This document shows positions 7,919 through 14,893 of a DNA stretch of 32,688 nt, piece after piece; positions within the stretch are counted from its first letter, which is position 1; each line of letters opens with the position of its first letter. The DNA comes from Thermoplasmata archaeon. Its GTDB lineage: Archaea > Thermoplasmatota > Thermoplasmata > Thermoplasmatales > Thermoplasmataceae. The notes under the pieces were generated by a model that ran no database searches, was not told the DNA's origin, and saw only the letters and a program-made list of their open reading frames with translations. A program made the translations under genes and the position numbers. The DNA lies in the NCBI GenBank assembly GCA_021797955.1, contig JAJZYV010000003.1:1-32688 (forward strand), given 5' to 3'.

Positions 7919-8220
7919 GTTGCTATATAATTTGGATTGATATTATATTTTAGATTTTCCAGTTATCGGTTTAAACGCTATTGGGTATTAATGAAACCTA
8001 GGTTTAACTCTTACTCTAGGACTTAAACCTTTTAGGTATATTTTCGAGAGAATGATGAGGAGTTCTCATTGATTTGGATCAAAAAAGTTTAAGTCCAATT
8101 AAACTTAAACTAAACATGGGACCCATCGTTATAGAGCACATGGATCCTAAAACTGAAATGCCCAAACCTAACCTCACCGAAATGAGAACAAGGATCCTTA
8201 GGCCCAATGAGTCAATATCT
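7919..8220. other. Intergenic stretch with clustered inverted repeats and an unsupported open frame
   Basis: It holds the promoter of the HEPN-like gene at its left end and a cluster of inverted repeats at 7994-8096. A plus-strand frame starting at TTG 8074 continues into the antisense of the protease gene. Its first 50 codons look moderately protein-like, but it has no good start and more than half overlaps a recognisable gene on the other strand, so it is not called. Confidence 0.5.
7994..8096. repeat. Cluster of related inverted repeats
   Basis: A perfect 12-base palindrome AAACCTAGGTTT (7994-8005) overlaps AGGTTTAA (8000-8007), which is the reverse complement of TTAAACCT (8023-8030). GGACTTAAAC (8019-8028) is the reverse complement of GTTTAAGTCC (8087-8096). 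All share the core TTAAAC/GTTTAA. They lie upstream of the HEPN-like gene and downstream of the protease gene, so they could be operators, a transcription end or a mobile-element scar. Confidence 0.6.
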
Positions 8221-8724
8221 TTAATGTACAGGGTTCAAATCAATATATCCACTTTTATTTTTAGCATTGATTACAAGTTCCCCTCCGATCTTCTCGAGAG
8301 CATCTATTCCAAAAAGAGATACCATTTCAAAACTAGTTGTGACTTTGCGCTTGAGATTTTTATCATTCTTATGTTTTACATCCGATATCTTGTCCGGATG
8401 AATGGCAATTTTTTCTAATGTAACGCCGTGGGGGGTCCCACCTTCAAGCAAAAAGTAAAGAGACACGTTTCTAAAAATAGGTGTATTCTTAATGGCACCT
8501 ATTCCACCAATGCTTTGAGTATCAAGACCATGAAGATTTATTCCTAAGTCAGTCGCGACTTTCTCATTAATGGATGTTAATGAAGATCCCGTGTCCAAGT
8601 ACATCTTTACATCACAGTAAGACGTTGCAATAGGTTCCATCATCGCGCTCTGCCTTATCTGCAAATGAACTGGTAGTGAAAAAAGGTTCTTGCTTACATC
8701 CCATCTTAAGAGTATTTTGGACAT
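8221..8724 (-). CDS. Retropepsin-like aspartic protease (clan AA)
   Basis: 167 residues. The catalytic signature YLDTGSS is at 43-48 with the Asp at 44, preceded by a beta strand (YCDVKM). 'SIGGIGA' (71-77) fits the flap region. 'LFGIDALEKIGGELVI' (137-152) matches the conserved hydrophobic-hydrophobic-Gly motif of retropepsin-fold proteins (usually 'LLGMDFL...G..'). Proteins of this size act as homodimers, each subunit giving one Asp. The substrate is unknown. It starts at ATG 8722-8724, 4 bases after the stop of the DUF5678-like gene, so the two form an operon. No signal peptide or membrane segment is seen, so it probably acts in the cytoplasm. Confidence 0.78.
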   Translation of the reverse strand: MSKILLRWDVSKNLFSLPVHLQIRQSAMMEPIATSYCDVKMYLDTGSSLTSINEKVATDLGINLHGLDTQSIGGIGAIKNTPIFRNVSLYFLLEGGTPHGVTLEKIAIHPDKISDVKHKNDKNLKRKVTTSFEMVSLFGIDALEKIGGELVINAKNKSGYIDLNPVH

Positions 8725-8728
8725 AAAA

Positions 8729-8971
8729 TTAGAGAATCCAATATAAATTGCTGTCAGTAATCATTTCAATAAAAACTCCAGGAACATCTTTGTATTTGTT
8801 TACCAGTTTCTCTCTTGTTTTGGCATATTCCAAGATCTTCCCTTCTGAAATTGATACGTATTCTCCAACGTGAGACTTTATATCGTTATACATGCGGTTA
8901 TAACTTTCAAAATTATCACTAAATTTCCTGAAAGTCTTAACCTGTTCAGGTGTTAGTGTTATGTTTTCCAT
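8729..8971 (-). CDS. Small DUF5678-like protein
   Basis: 80 residues. The central pattern 'HVGEYVSISEGKILEYAKTREKL' followed by a short helix and 'PGVFIEMI' resembles the DUF5678 pattern (G.YVAI..GKVV..G....EL......). Such small proteins often sit next to retropepsin-like proteases in archaea and bacteria, as here with a 4-base gap; the pairing recalls protease/substrate or antitoxin arrangements but has no established function that I know of. ATG at 8969-8971. A TATA-like box (GATATAAAC, 8992-9000 on the plus strand) lies about 26 bases before the ATG, fitting a leaderless operon transcript. Confidence 0.62.
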   Translation of the reverse strand: MENITLTPEQVKTFRKFSDNFESYNRMYNDIKSHVGEYVSISEGKILEYAKTREKLVNKYKDVPGVFIEMITDSNLYWIL

Positions 8972-8991
8972 AAGTTATGAAGTATAAGAAT

Positions 8992-9000
8992 GATATAAAC
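8992..9000 (-). promoter_or_regulatory. TATA box of the DUF5678/protease operon
   Basis: On the minus strand this reads GTTTATATC, centred about 26 bases upstream of the ATG at 8971. That is where an archaeal TATA box lies for a leaderless transcript. Confidence 0.45.
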
Positions 9001-9130
9001 ATTATTACTAATCATGACAATAATTAATTACAGTTCTTCGTACTTTCATGTGAGTTTTTCTAATATCCACCCAATCCTCGCCGATCTATTGCAATAAATA
9101 TCAAATCGATCAATAATTCGTTGAAGAATA

Positions 9131-9153
9131 GTGATAAATCAACAATTTATCAC
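9131..9153. repeat. Perfect inverted repeat (9-base arms, 5-base loop)
   Basis: GTGATAAAT - CAACA - ATTTATCAC. Its right edge overlaps the stop codon of the minus-strand open fragment at 9150-9322. On RNA it would be a stable but AT-rich hairpin. Confidence 0.65.
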
Positions 9154-9322
9154 TGTCTCATCACTCTTTCCCTTCTATAAGAGTCTGCCTTTGCATAGGT
9201 TATTTTCTTACCGCTGAAATCAGAGGAAGTAAGAGTCTCTTCATTGAACATCCTGATTATCATGTTACTTACCCTTATAACTGTTTCACCAACTTGCGGG
9301 GCAAAAGAACCGAATACTTATT
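9150..9322 (-). pseudogene. Gene fragment, protein-like C-terminal piece
   Basis: An open minus-strand frame of about 56 codons ends at the stop 9150-9152. It reads protein-like: 'FGSFAPQVGETVIRVSN', then 'FNEETLTSSDFSGKKITYAK', then 'ADSYRRERVMRQ'. It has no start codon near its beginning (a stop lies just upstream), and the only Met residues are internal, so it looks like the 3' remnant of a longer gene. Family not recognised. An inverted repeat surrounds its stop and another (9354-9371) lies just upstream. Confidence 0.35.
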
Positions 9323-9353
9323 GTATTATAATGTGAGATGAAACTTATATTTC

Positions 9354-9371
9354 CAATGAGAAATCTCATTG
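9354..9371. repeat. Perfect inverted repeat CAATGAGA-AA-TCTCATTG
   Basis: Eight-base arms around a two-base centre, in the gap between two gene remnants. No gene overlaps it. It may be a short hairpin or operator scar. Confidence 0.6.
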
Positions 9372-9403
9372 TCAGTAAACTTACTCCAGTCCTGTCGAAA
9401 TGC

Positions 9404-10194
9404 TCAGGAAAATCTCAGAATTGTTACTGCAACTCTTTTCATTTCCAAATCATTATACATAAAATTCAAACGATAAAATCCTAGCTCCATCATATTTCTG
9501 AAACTAAAATAATCTTTAGCTTTTCGCTCAATCATTAATACGAAAAAGGAACAAGTCTTAAAATCTCCATCCAAAATTTGAAAGCAGTATATTCTGGAGG
9601 TCTCCATTTATCAGACATTATCTCATACAGATCACCACTATCGTCAAATTTCGAAAAAGCATAGGCTTTACAAAATGTCTCTTCGATTATGTGTGTACTT
9701 AAGTCTTTCAAGCCGTGTCCACTTGAAAAATATGCATGTGATAGTTCATGAAGGATTGTCTCCAATAGAAGATTTTTGAATTGTTTTTCTGTCCTGTTCT
9801 TGATCCTTTCCTAGCATATCAGGATGTGCGACTCATCACATATTTCATCTCCTTGAGAAATATAACAGCCAGTTGCAATGCTTTTATCCATATACCCTCC
9901 AATCCTATCCATCAAAGATCTAATCTTTTCATCACTTGGATAATGATGCCTATCTTCCATTGATTCCATTTCATAACCGTGCATAATTTCAGCACAGCAC
10001 AATCTTCACAAGCATGTACTGCTGCAATGTTTGCCCATGGTTTCTTCTTTTACGAAAAATATGGAAACACTGTTTAATTTATCAATAAGGATGCGGGAAA
10101 TTACCTTTAGTCTTTTTACACTTATATCCTCTATTTTGAATCCTGTATCGTAGTCATTAACAGATATTTCGGATTGAAATATATTATAGATGGT
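9404..10194 (-). pseudogene. Broken zinc metallopeptidase-like gene (HExxH)
   Basis: Read on the minus strand, several collinear pieces make one protein. A first piece (from 10194; ISVNDYDTGFKIEDISVKRL) is followed by a frame change to 'WANIAAVHACEDC', then another to 'EIMHGYEMESMEDRHHYP' through 'CDESHILIC'. An in-frame TAG at 9811-9813 interrupts the frame, which then continues as 'ERIKNRTEKQFKNLLLETIL', HELSHAYFSSGHG and EETFCKAYAF. HELSH is the zinc-binding HExxH motif and the Glu of the later EETFCKAYAF could be the third ligand. A last frame change near 9540 leads to a tail ending at 9404. With one stop and at least two frameshifts it is non-functional as it stands. The exact peptidase family is not identified. 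Confidence 0.6.
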
Positions 10195-10381
10195 TTAAAT
10201 ATATTTGCCAAGAGAAATGTATACTTTTCCATATAGTGCAAGATAATATATAGCGAAACATACATAATTTTAACATGACAAGAAAGAAATTTCTTCAGTG
10301 AATTGCTGATAAAGATTAAATTTTTATGTCTCATTTTTTATGATACTTTTAAACGTGCAAAGGTTTTCATCCTGAAACAGA

Positions 10382-11060
10382 TTAAAGATATCCACTCACT
10401 ACTCTTGAATACTCATCTGTTAGGGTAGGATTCTTCTCTATAATGTTTGAAAGATACACGATGAAGTTAGCTTTTGCTAGTATTATTGTTCTTTCCTCTT
10501 CTTCATCAGTGCTTTTATCATATTCCTTGTATACTATAATCGCTGAAATTTTTTCATCTTTAGGCACAAAGCCTCTCTTTCTAATTGGATTCTGAATAGA
10601 CTCCGCTATAAATCCTCCTACCCGCAGAACGGATCGCAAATTTTTGTTCCATCTGGTAACTTGTCGGCGCCTGCCATGTTCACAATGGCTTTTACAACTT
10701 TACGAGGCGTGAGATATTGACCAAGTTTGTTTTTTTCTTTACTCTCTTTGAGAAAAGTCTCAAAAAGTTTAGTTTTGAAGTCCTTTCTTATATTCTTGAG
10801 TGTGCCAAATGCATCATACTTTTTTAGAGAGTTAACGAAAAGTGTTGCCTGACTCAAAACTGGTTCCCCATTTAAGCTAACAAATATTGTTCCAATGACT
10901 ATGGTTGTGCCATTTTTTCCAGAGGGGAATAGTCCCCTAATTTTCTTTCGCGAAAGATTTGCATATTGTTTAAGAATATCCTCATCCGAAATTCTTTTTT
11001 ATTCATTTCCATTAGTGACGGGAAGTTGATGAATATGTAAACTGCGCCTTTTCTCGGTGA
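10382..11060 (-). pseudogene. Broken N6-adenine DNA methylase (type I/IIG-like)
   Basis: The core reads KNKLGQYLTPRKVVKAIVNM and ends ICDPFCG at a TAG; the next frame continues VGGFIAESIQNP. Adding one G in the G-run at 10621-10623 restores DPFCGVGGF, the AdoMet-binding motif I of N6-adenine methylases of the HsdM/type IIG kind. Further on, 'DKSTDEEEERTIILAKANF' and 'SNIIEKNPTLTDE' belong to the same family's C-terminal part, but the gene stops early at 10382 before the catalytic NPPY/F motif. Upstream, protein-like sequence (DILKQYANLSRKKIRGLFPS, then GTTIVIGTIFVSLNGEPVLS) continues in frame to about 10990, and another frame shift links it to 'GAVYIFINFPS' near 11030. It is therefore both frameshifted and truncated. 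It lies upstream of, and divergent from, the GmrSD-like gene. Confidence 0.72.
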
Positions 11061-11225
11061 TAAATCAAATATTATCCCCTGAAACTAATGACGCGTTCTC
11101 TTTGTTATGCTGTTGATCGTTTATTTCCGCGGTTGTCTTGTAACGATCAAAATTAGATACGCTTATCATTATAATACCTAACCGACCAAAAGAAAGCGTA
11201 GGGAAAACCTATTTAACCAATTACG

Positions 11226-11231
11226 TTTATA
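11226..11231 (+). promoter_or_regulatory. TATA-like box of the GmrSD-like gene
   Basis: TTTATA centred about 22 bases before the ATG at 11250, a spacing expected for an archaeal leaderless transcript. No Shine-Dalgarno sequence precedes the ATG. Confidence 0.4.
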
Positions 11232-11249
11232 CTTGCTGGTGTCTAAATA

Positions 11250-12920
11250 ATGTCATTCATTGATCCCACAGATATGAGTATTAGAACGTTACTTATGCCT
11301 GCCCAGACCGCGTATAAAGTACCTTTGTATCAAAGACCATACGCATGGAAAGAAGAACAATGGCAAGACCTAATCGATGATGTGAAAGGTCTGAATGACC
11401 AAGAACTTTTTCTTGGTTCAATTGTTGTTGTGCCGCAAGGTAAACATCATGCTGGAGTAAACTATTTTGAAGTGGTTGACGGCCAGCAAAGACTAACTAC
11501 ACTTTTAATTTGGTTTTCCGCGATCAGGGATTTAGAACTAGAGAAAGGTAATGAGAAAAAGGCTAATTACATAGATGAAACATTTTTATTTTCTAAGGAA
11601 TTCGAACGAAATGAACCAATATCGATTCCGAAGATTACTCTTGGACTTCGTGATAATATCGCCTTCGTTAAAATATTAAAACGCCAGAAGAATGCGCAAG
11701 AGAATCTGATTACAGATTGTTATAAATTTTTCAAAAAACAAACCTACGACTCTGATCTGATGGATAGATTGCTTGACAATATATACCTTATTCACATAAA
11801 TGCCATGAGCTACGTCAACGCATTTAGATTGTTTGAAACTTTAAATGATCGCGGGTTGGAATTATCAGCTATAGACCTAATCAAGAATTTTATATTGATG
11901 CATCTGACTTCTGAAAACGCAAAAGAAGAAATTATCAACCAAACAATTGAAAATTGGAACGAGATATATCAGAAGCTAGGGAAAAGTGACCCAGTCCAGT
12001 TTCTTAGAAGGTATACAATGTCTAATTACAAAGGAAAGATCACGGAAACTAGACTTTATGAAACAATTAAGACAAAGGTACAAGATCTTGAGGTAGGTGA
12101 TCTTGTTGAATTTGTGAAGGATATCAATTACAAAGCTTCAATTTACGAAAAGATAATCAGTGAAAGTTTCGGAGATGAAAAAGTAAACAATGCACTTTCA
12201 AATCTTGCCATGGTTGAGGTTGGACCAAGCTATATCCTTCTGATGAAATTATTCGCCTTTTTGGAAGAAGGAAAATGCCAAAAACCACAAATTATAGAAG
12301 TTCTGCGAATGGTTGAAACGTTTCACATCAGGTGGGGAATCTGCGGAAAAACTACTTCAAAACTTGATCAAATTTACAATGAACTCTCAAATGAGATCAG
12401 TGAGAGTAATCTGAATAACTTAGTAAATCTAGTTAACGAAAGGTTTACAAAAGAACTCAAGCTTGAAGCAGACAATATCTCCTTTGAAAGGAGTTTTAAA
12501 ACTCGATCCTTAAAGCCTTCTGAATTAAGAAGCAAATATATACTTTGGAAATTATCTGATCCTACAGGCGAGACCATTCCAGACCTAAGTGTAATTCAAA
12601 CTGAACACATTATGCCACAAACCCTTAGCCCCGAGTGGTACTCCTATTTAGGCCTAAAAACTGGAAAAAACAACGAAGAGATTAAGTCAATATGGGAAGA
12701 ATACTTGAACCGAATAGGCAATTTAGCTATCATAAAAAATGAGTGGAATGCGAGAGACTCCAACAAATTGTTTGAAGTTAAAAAAATGGACTATATGAAA
12801 TCCGAATTCGCATCAACTAGCGATTTGGCCAGTCTTGATATGTGGTCTTTTAACGAGATAGATGAAAGGAGTAATGAATTATGTCAAAAAGCATTAGAAA
12901 AATGGAGTTGGAAATTCTAG
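11250..12920 (+). CDS. GmrSD-like type IV restriction enzyme (DUF262-DUF1524 fusion)
   Basis: 556 residues. The N-terminal DUF262 (GmrS-like) domain has YQRPYAW at 27-33 and VDGQQRLTTL at 76-85; the DGQQR loop is the ParB-like NTP-binding/hydrolysis motif. The C-terminal DUF1524 (GmrD-like) domain has TEHIMPQ at 451-457, the first part of a His-Me (HNH-type) nuclease site, followed by LNRIGNLAII and NEWNARDSNK, which supplies the later Asn/Lys positions. Members of this family cut DNA carrying modified cytosines (for example glucosylated phage DNA) with NTP help, and variants act in other defence settings. The frame is intact, with both motif sets present. Flanked by a broken methylase and an orphan gene, it is the one clearly intact restriction gene of the region. 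Confidence 0.9.
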   Translation: MSFIDPTDMSIRTLLMPAQTAYKVPLYQRPYAWKEEQWQDLIDDVKGLNDQELFLGSIVVVPQGKHHAGVNYFEVVDGQQRLTTLLIWFSAIRDLELEKGNEKKANYIDETFLFSKEFERNEPISIPKITLGLRDNIAFVKILKRQKNAQENLITDCYKFFKKQTYDSDLMDRLLDNIYLIHINAMSYVNAFRLFETLNDRGLELSAIDLIKNFILMHLTSENAKEEIINQTIENWNEIYQKLGKSDPVQFLRRYTMSNYKGKITETRLYETIKTKVQDLEVGDLVEFVKDINYKASIYEKIISESFGDEKVNNALSNLAMVEVGPSYILLMKLFAFLEEGKCQKPQIIEVLRMVETFHIRWGICGKTTSKLDQIYNELSNEISESNLNNLVNLVNERFTKELKLEADNISFERSFKTRSLKPSELRSKYILWKLSDPTGETIPDLSVIQTEHIMPQTLSPEWYSYLGLKTGKNNEEIKSIWEEYLNRIGNLAIIKNEWNARDSNKLFEVKKMDYMKSEFASTSDLASLDMWSFNEIDERSNELCQKALEKWSWKF

Positions 12921-12959
12921 TACGGATATCTTAACTCGCAAATCATGACTGATAAAAAA

Positions 12960-13226
12960 TTAAAATAGCGAACCATTCAATTGCCAATGGAATCTATGGT
13001 CATGCTGGACAAGATCATGGACGTAATTCCAGAATTTGAGTACCAAAGTTATGTTGGGATTCTTATTACCTTTTTTGTATGTCCCAATATAGGCTCTTAT
13101 GTTTAGGACATGCGGTGAATTGATCTTAATCTGATTTGGGAGTATGCCCCGTAATAATTCGTCGTAATTCCAATGTTCAGGATTGATAATTTTAAACTTG
13201 TTTTCATCAAAAACGAATACATTTTA
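12960..13226 (-). CDS. Orphan open frame of 88 codons (possible gene remnant)
   Basis: An uninterrupted, protein-like minus-strand frame ending at the stop 12960-12962: 'VFVFDENKFKIINPEHWNYD', then 'PNQIKINSPHVLNIRAYIGT', then 'TLVLKFWNYVHDLVQHDHRF'. There is no ATG, GTG or TTG at its beginning, just after a stop. It follows the 202-residue gene by about 20 bases in another frame, so it is most likely the C-terminal part of that gene separated by a frameshift, or a remnant of a second gene. Not recognised. Confidence 0.4.
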
Positions 13227-13245
13227 CCCCAATATTATGGGTAAT

Positions 13246-13854
13246 TCAATCCATAAACCTATCATCCACATTAAGATCTCTTGAGTAAACTTCAAAATGC
13301 GGAAAATAAATTCTAACCAGTGGTCCCAATTCGTAAAATAGGCCCTCAACACTTTTAATGGAGTTAAGACGAAGGAACTTCTGTCGCACAATCGGTATTC
13401 TATTGTCAATCAAAAGTTGTATTTCTTTCTGTATTTCAGTTCCAGTGCCTTGATAAGTATTCTTCTTTGATGAAGTTGCGGACCTAACAAAAAAATATGA
13501 ATAAAACGTGGGAGTAAAACTATAGAATCCATTACTGAATTCTATTGGAGTTATAATATAACTATGACTTTCGATGGTTCCTTCATCAACATCTAGTTCA
13601 ATCACGCTAACCTTTGTTCTTTCTGAGTTTGTTCCATCGGTTAGTGCACACGCACCCTCTAACACGGTTTTAAAAGCATTTATGGTTTCATATTTTGCTG
13701 TTTGCGGCAGTTCGACAGGTACAAATTCAAATAAAAAAGAATGATTGTCTTCGTCATTTTTATTTATTCCCTTTAAATCAAAAAATTCCATTTTTAATGC
13801 CTTAAGGACTTTCTTGATTTCCTCATTTTCTCTTATATATAGTTTTTTATCCAT
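13246..13854 (-). CDS. Hypothetical protein, possibly truncated
   Basis: 202 residues, ATG at 13854. Soluble, with mixed alpha/beta composition: N-terminal charged helix, central strands (FLFEFVPVELP, KVSVIELDVDEG, SYIITPIEF) and a C-terminal helix/strand region ending NVDDRFMD. No signal, membrane segment or catalytic motif recognised. It is convergent with the GmrSD-like gene. The protein-like frame immediately downstream (12960-13226) suggests the original gene may have been longer. Function unknown; position suggests an accessory gene. Confidence 0.55.
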   Translation of the reverse strand: MDKKLYIRENEEIKKVLKALKMEFFDLKGINKNDEDNHSFLFEFVPVELPQTAKYETINAFKTVLEGACALTDGTNSERTKVSVIELDVDEGTIESHSYIITPIEFSNGFYSFTPTFYSYFFVRSATSSKKNTYQGTGTEIQKEIQLLIDNRIPIVRQKFLRLNSIKSVEGLFYELGPLVRIYFPHFEVYSRDLNVDDRFMD

Positions 13855-13925
13855 GCATTAACGAACTCTTATCTTATATATAAGTATATGAAAAAAGCTA
13901 AAAATAGTATTAGGACAATTTGCGA

Positions 13926-14357
13926 TTAGTTCCATATCCCGACGCCTTCCACAGTTTTTGTCATGTCTATGTGCCTGATGGACTTAAGGAAATGGTTATC
14001 ACGCTCTTTCATGTTCCATTCAACCATCAAAATGCCGATTTCCCGATATGTTCCAGCAATCTTAAGAGAGTGAAAAGCCCTGTCAATGCCGGTGCCTGGA
14101 TTCATGACCGCATCCATGAAATCTGATTCCAGTCCCATTCTTTTGGTAAATGTCTCAAGCCATTCGTTGAAGCGATCAATCAGATTTTCCTCACCCTCAT
14201 ACGGTTCGATATCTCCCCTTAGATCCTTTACTTCCTTGTAGAAGGTCCTTACTTCTGGCATGATTTTCCCCGTGATTGATTCGTTTTCATTCCTTAAGCC
14301 CTGTTTCTGCCTGTGAAGTGAGATCCTGTTTCTCCAAGTTACTGTTTCTGTATCCAT
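13926..14357 (-). CDS. Hypothetical protein
   Basis: 143 residues from ATG 14357, with an alternative start at the internal Met 33. Charged, mostly helical: 'EVRTFYKEVKDLRGDIEPYE', 'LIDRFNEWLETFTKRMGLES', then a C-terminal region with 'GIDRAFHSLKIAGTYREIG' and 'HIDMTKTVEGVG'. Not recognised. The start overlaps the end of the upstream 83-codon frame by 19 bases, so if both are real they are coupled. It is downstream of the small AbrB-like gene on the same strand and could be part of that unit. Confidence 0.45.
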   Translation of the reverse strand: MDTETVTWRNRISLHRQKQGLRNENESITGKIMPEVRTFYKEVKDLRGDIEPYEGEENLIDRFNEWLETFTKRMGLESDFMDAVMNPGTGIDRAFHSLKIAGTYREIGILMVEWNMKERDNHFLKSIRHIDMTKTVEGVGIWN

Positions 14358-14590
14358 GCTGTTTCCCCTCTTATTGCTGCTTTTAGTGTTGCAGCGACAC
14401 CCTCGTTCCTGAGGCTCAATAGCAAGCTCTTAGCCGTTCCTTTTATGCCTTGGGAATTATGGCCAGTTTTCCCAAACCATGTATTTATGTTCCTTCCATA
14501 CATACATATTACCCGCTTTTGGGTGCAGGAGCTTGTCATTACTGTGTCGTTTTGAATGAGCTCCTGTTTTCCACTGTTTTTTGGCAGCAC
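14339..14590 (-). CDS. Hypothetical small basic protein (doubtful)
   Basis: 83 residues from a GTG start. Basic and low in acidic residues, with 'GKTGHNSQGIKGTAKSLLLS' followed by 'LRNEGVAATLKAAIRGETAW'. The open frame continues upstream of the GTG with 'GRVSPRETSSP', and a second frame over 14460-14630 is also open and protein-like, so which frame (if any) is coding is uncertain. The tail composition resembles the C-terminal extension of some IS605-type TnpB proteins, but no TnpB is present. It may be a remnant. Confidence 0.25.
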   Translation of the reverse strand: MLPKNSGKQELIQNDTVMTSSCTQKRVICMYGRNINTWFGKTGHNSQGIKGTAKSLLLSLRNEGVAATLKAAIRGETAWIQKQ

Positions 14591-14707
14591 AATGGGGCTG
14601 CTTGTTTCCCTCGGAGATACCCTCCCCTAAGTTTTCAAAAAATGGGAATCCATCTAAGCTGCCTCATCGGAATTAGAAAGCTTCGTAATTTTGTCCCTAT
14701 CTACTAT

Positions 14708-14845
14708 TTAGAGTAAATCTATGACAAGATCAGAACCTTCAGAAATGTTAAAATTATTCCTTACCTCGATTGGAATTTGGCACCTTCCATTATTTTTCAC
14801 CCTCAAAATCAACTTCAAGTTTTCACCTATTGGTTGTTTTACCAA
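14708..14845 (-). CDS. AbrB/SpoVT-like DNA-binding protein (45 residues)
   Basis: Minus-strand frame from TTG 14843-14845 to stop 14708-14710. 'VKNNGRCQIPIEVRNNFNIS' followed by 'EGSDLVIDLL' is the swapped-hairpin AbrB/SpoVT motif (v...GR.qIP.evR..l.i..Gd.l.i), usually found in archaeal transcription factors and antitoxins of toxin-antitoxin pairs. Such proteins dimerise and bind palindromic DNA. An inverted repeat CCAATTG/CAATTGG (14842-14877) covers its start and the divergent winged-helix promoter, a fitting operator. No recognised toxin follows; the next minus-strand frames are orphans. Confidence 0.68.
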   Translation of the reverse strand: MVKQPIGENLKLILRVKNNGRCQIPIEVRNNFNISEGSDLVIDLL

Positions 14846-14877
14846 TTGCCCTTAACAAAATGTAAATGTACAATTGG
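14842..14877. promoter_or_regulatory. Inverted repeat between divergent regulators (probable operator)
   Basis: CCAATTG (14842-14848) and CAATTGG (14871-14877) form perfect seven-base arms 22 bases apart. The left arm overlaps the TTG start of the AbrB-like gene. The right arm is 16 bases before the winged-helix ATG and flanks a TATA-like TGTAAATGTA (14861-14870). Binding here could repress both genes; that is inference. Confidence 0.5.
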
Positions 14878-14893
14878 AATATTAGATTTATAA

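Noticed and set aside
8074..8418. Plus-strand open frame of 114 codons from TTG
   Set aside because: Over half lies antisense to the retropepsin-like gene, there is no start other than TTG just after a stop, and the composition after 8221 mirrors the real gene on the other strand.
9811..9813. In-frame TAG read as pyrrolysine
   Set aside because: The same gene also has frameshifts, and pyrrolysine usage is known for other lineages of this phylum (Methanomassiliicoccales), not shown for this type of genome; a pseudogene is simpler.
10131..10334. Minus-strand open frame of 67 codons
   Set aside because: Very AT-rich and low-complexity; overlaps the metallopeptidase remnant in another frame and has no recognisable features.
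14339..14640. Possible IS605 TnpB C-terminal tail or guide-RNA region
   Set aside because: The resemblance is limited to basic and PRETSSP-like residues; there is no TnpB catalytic or zinc-finger part nearby, and the AbrB-like gene occupies the place where it should be.
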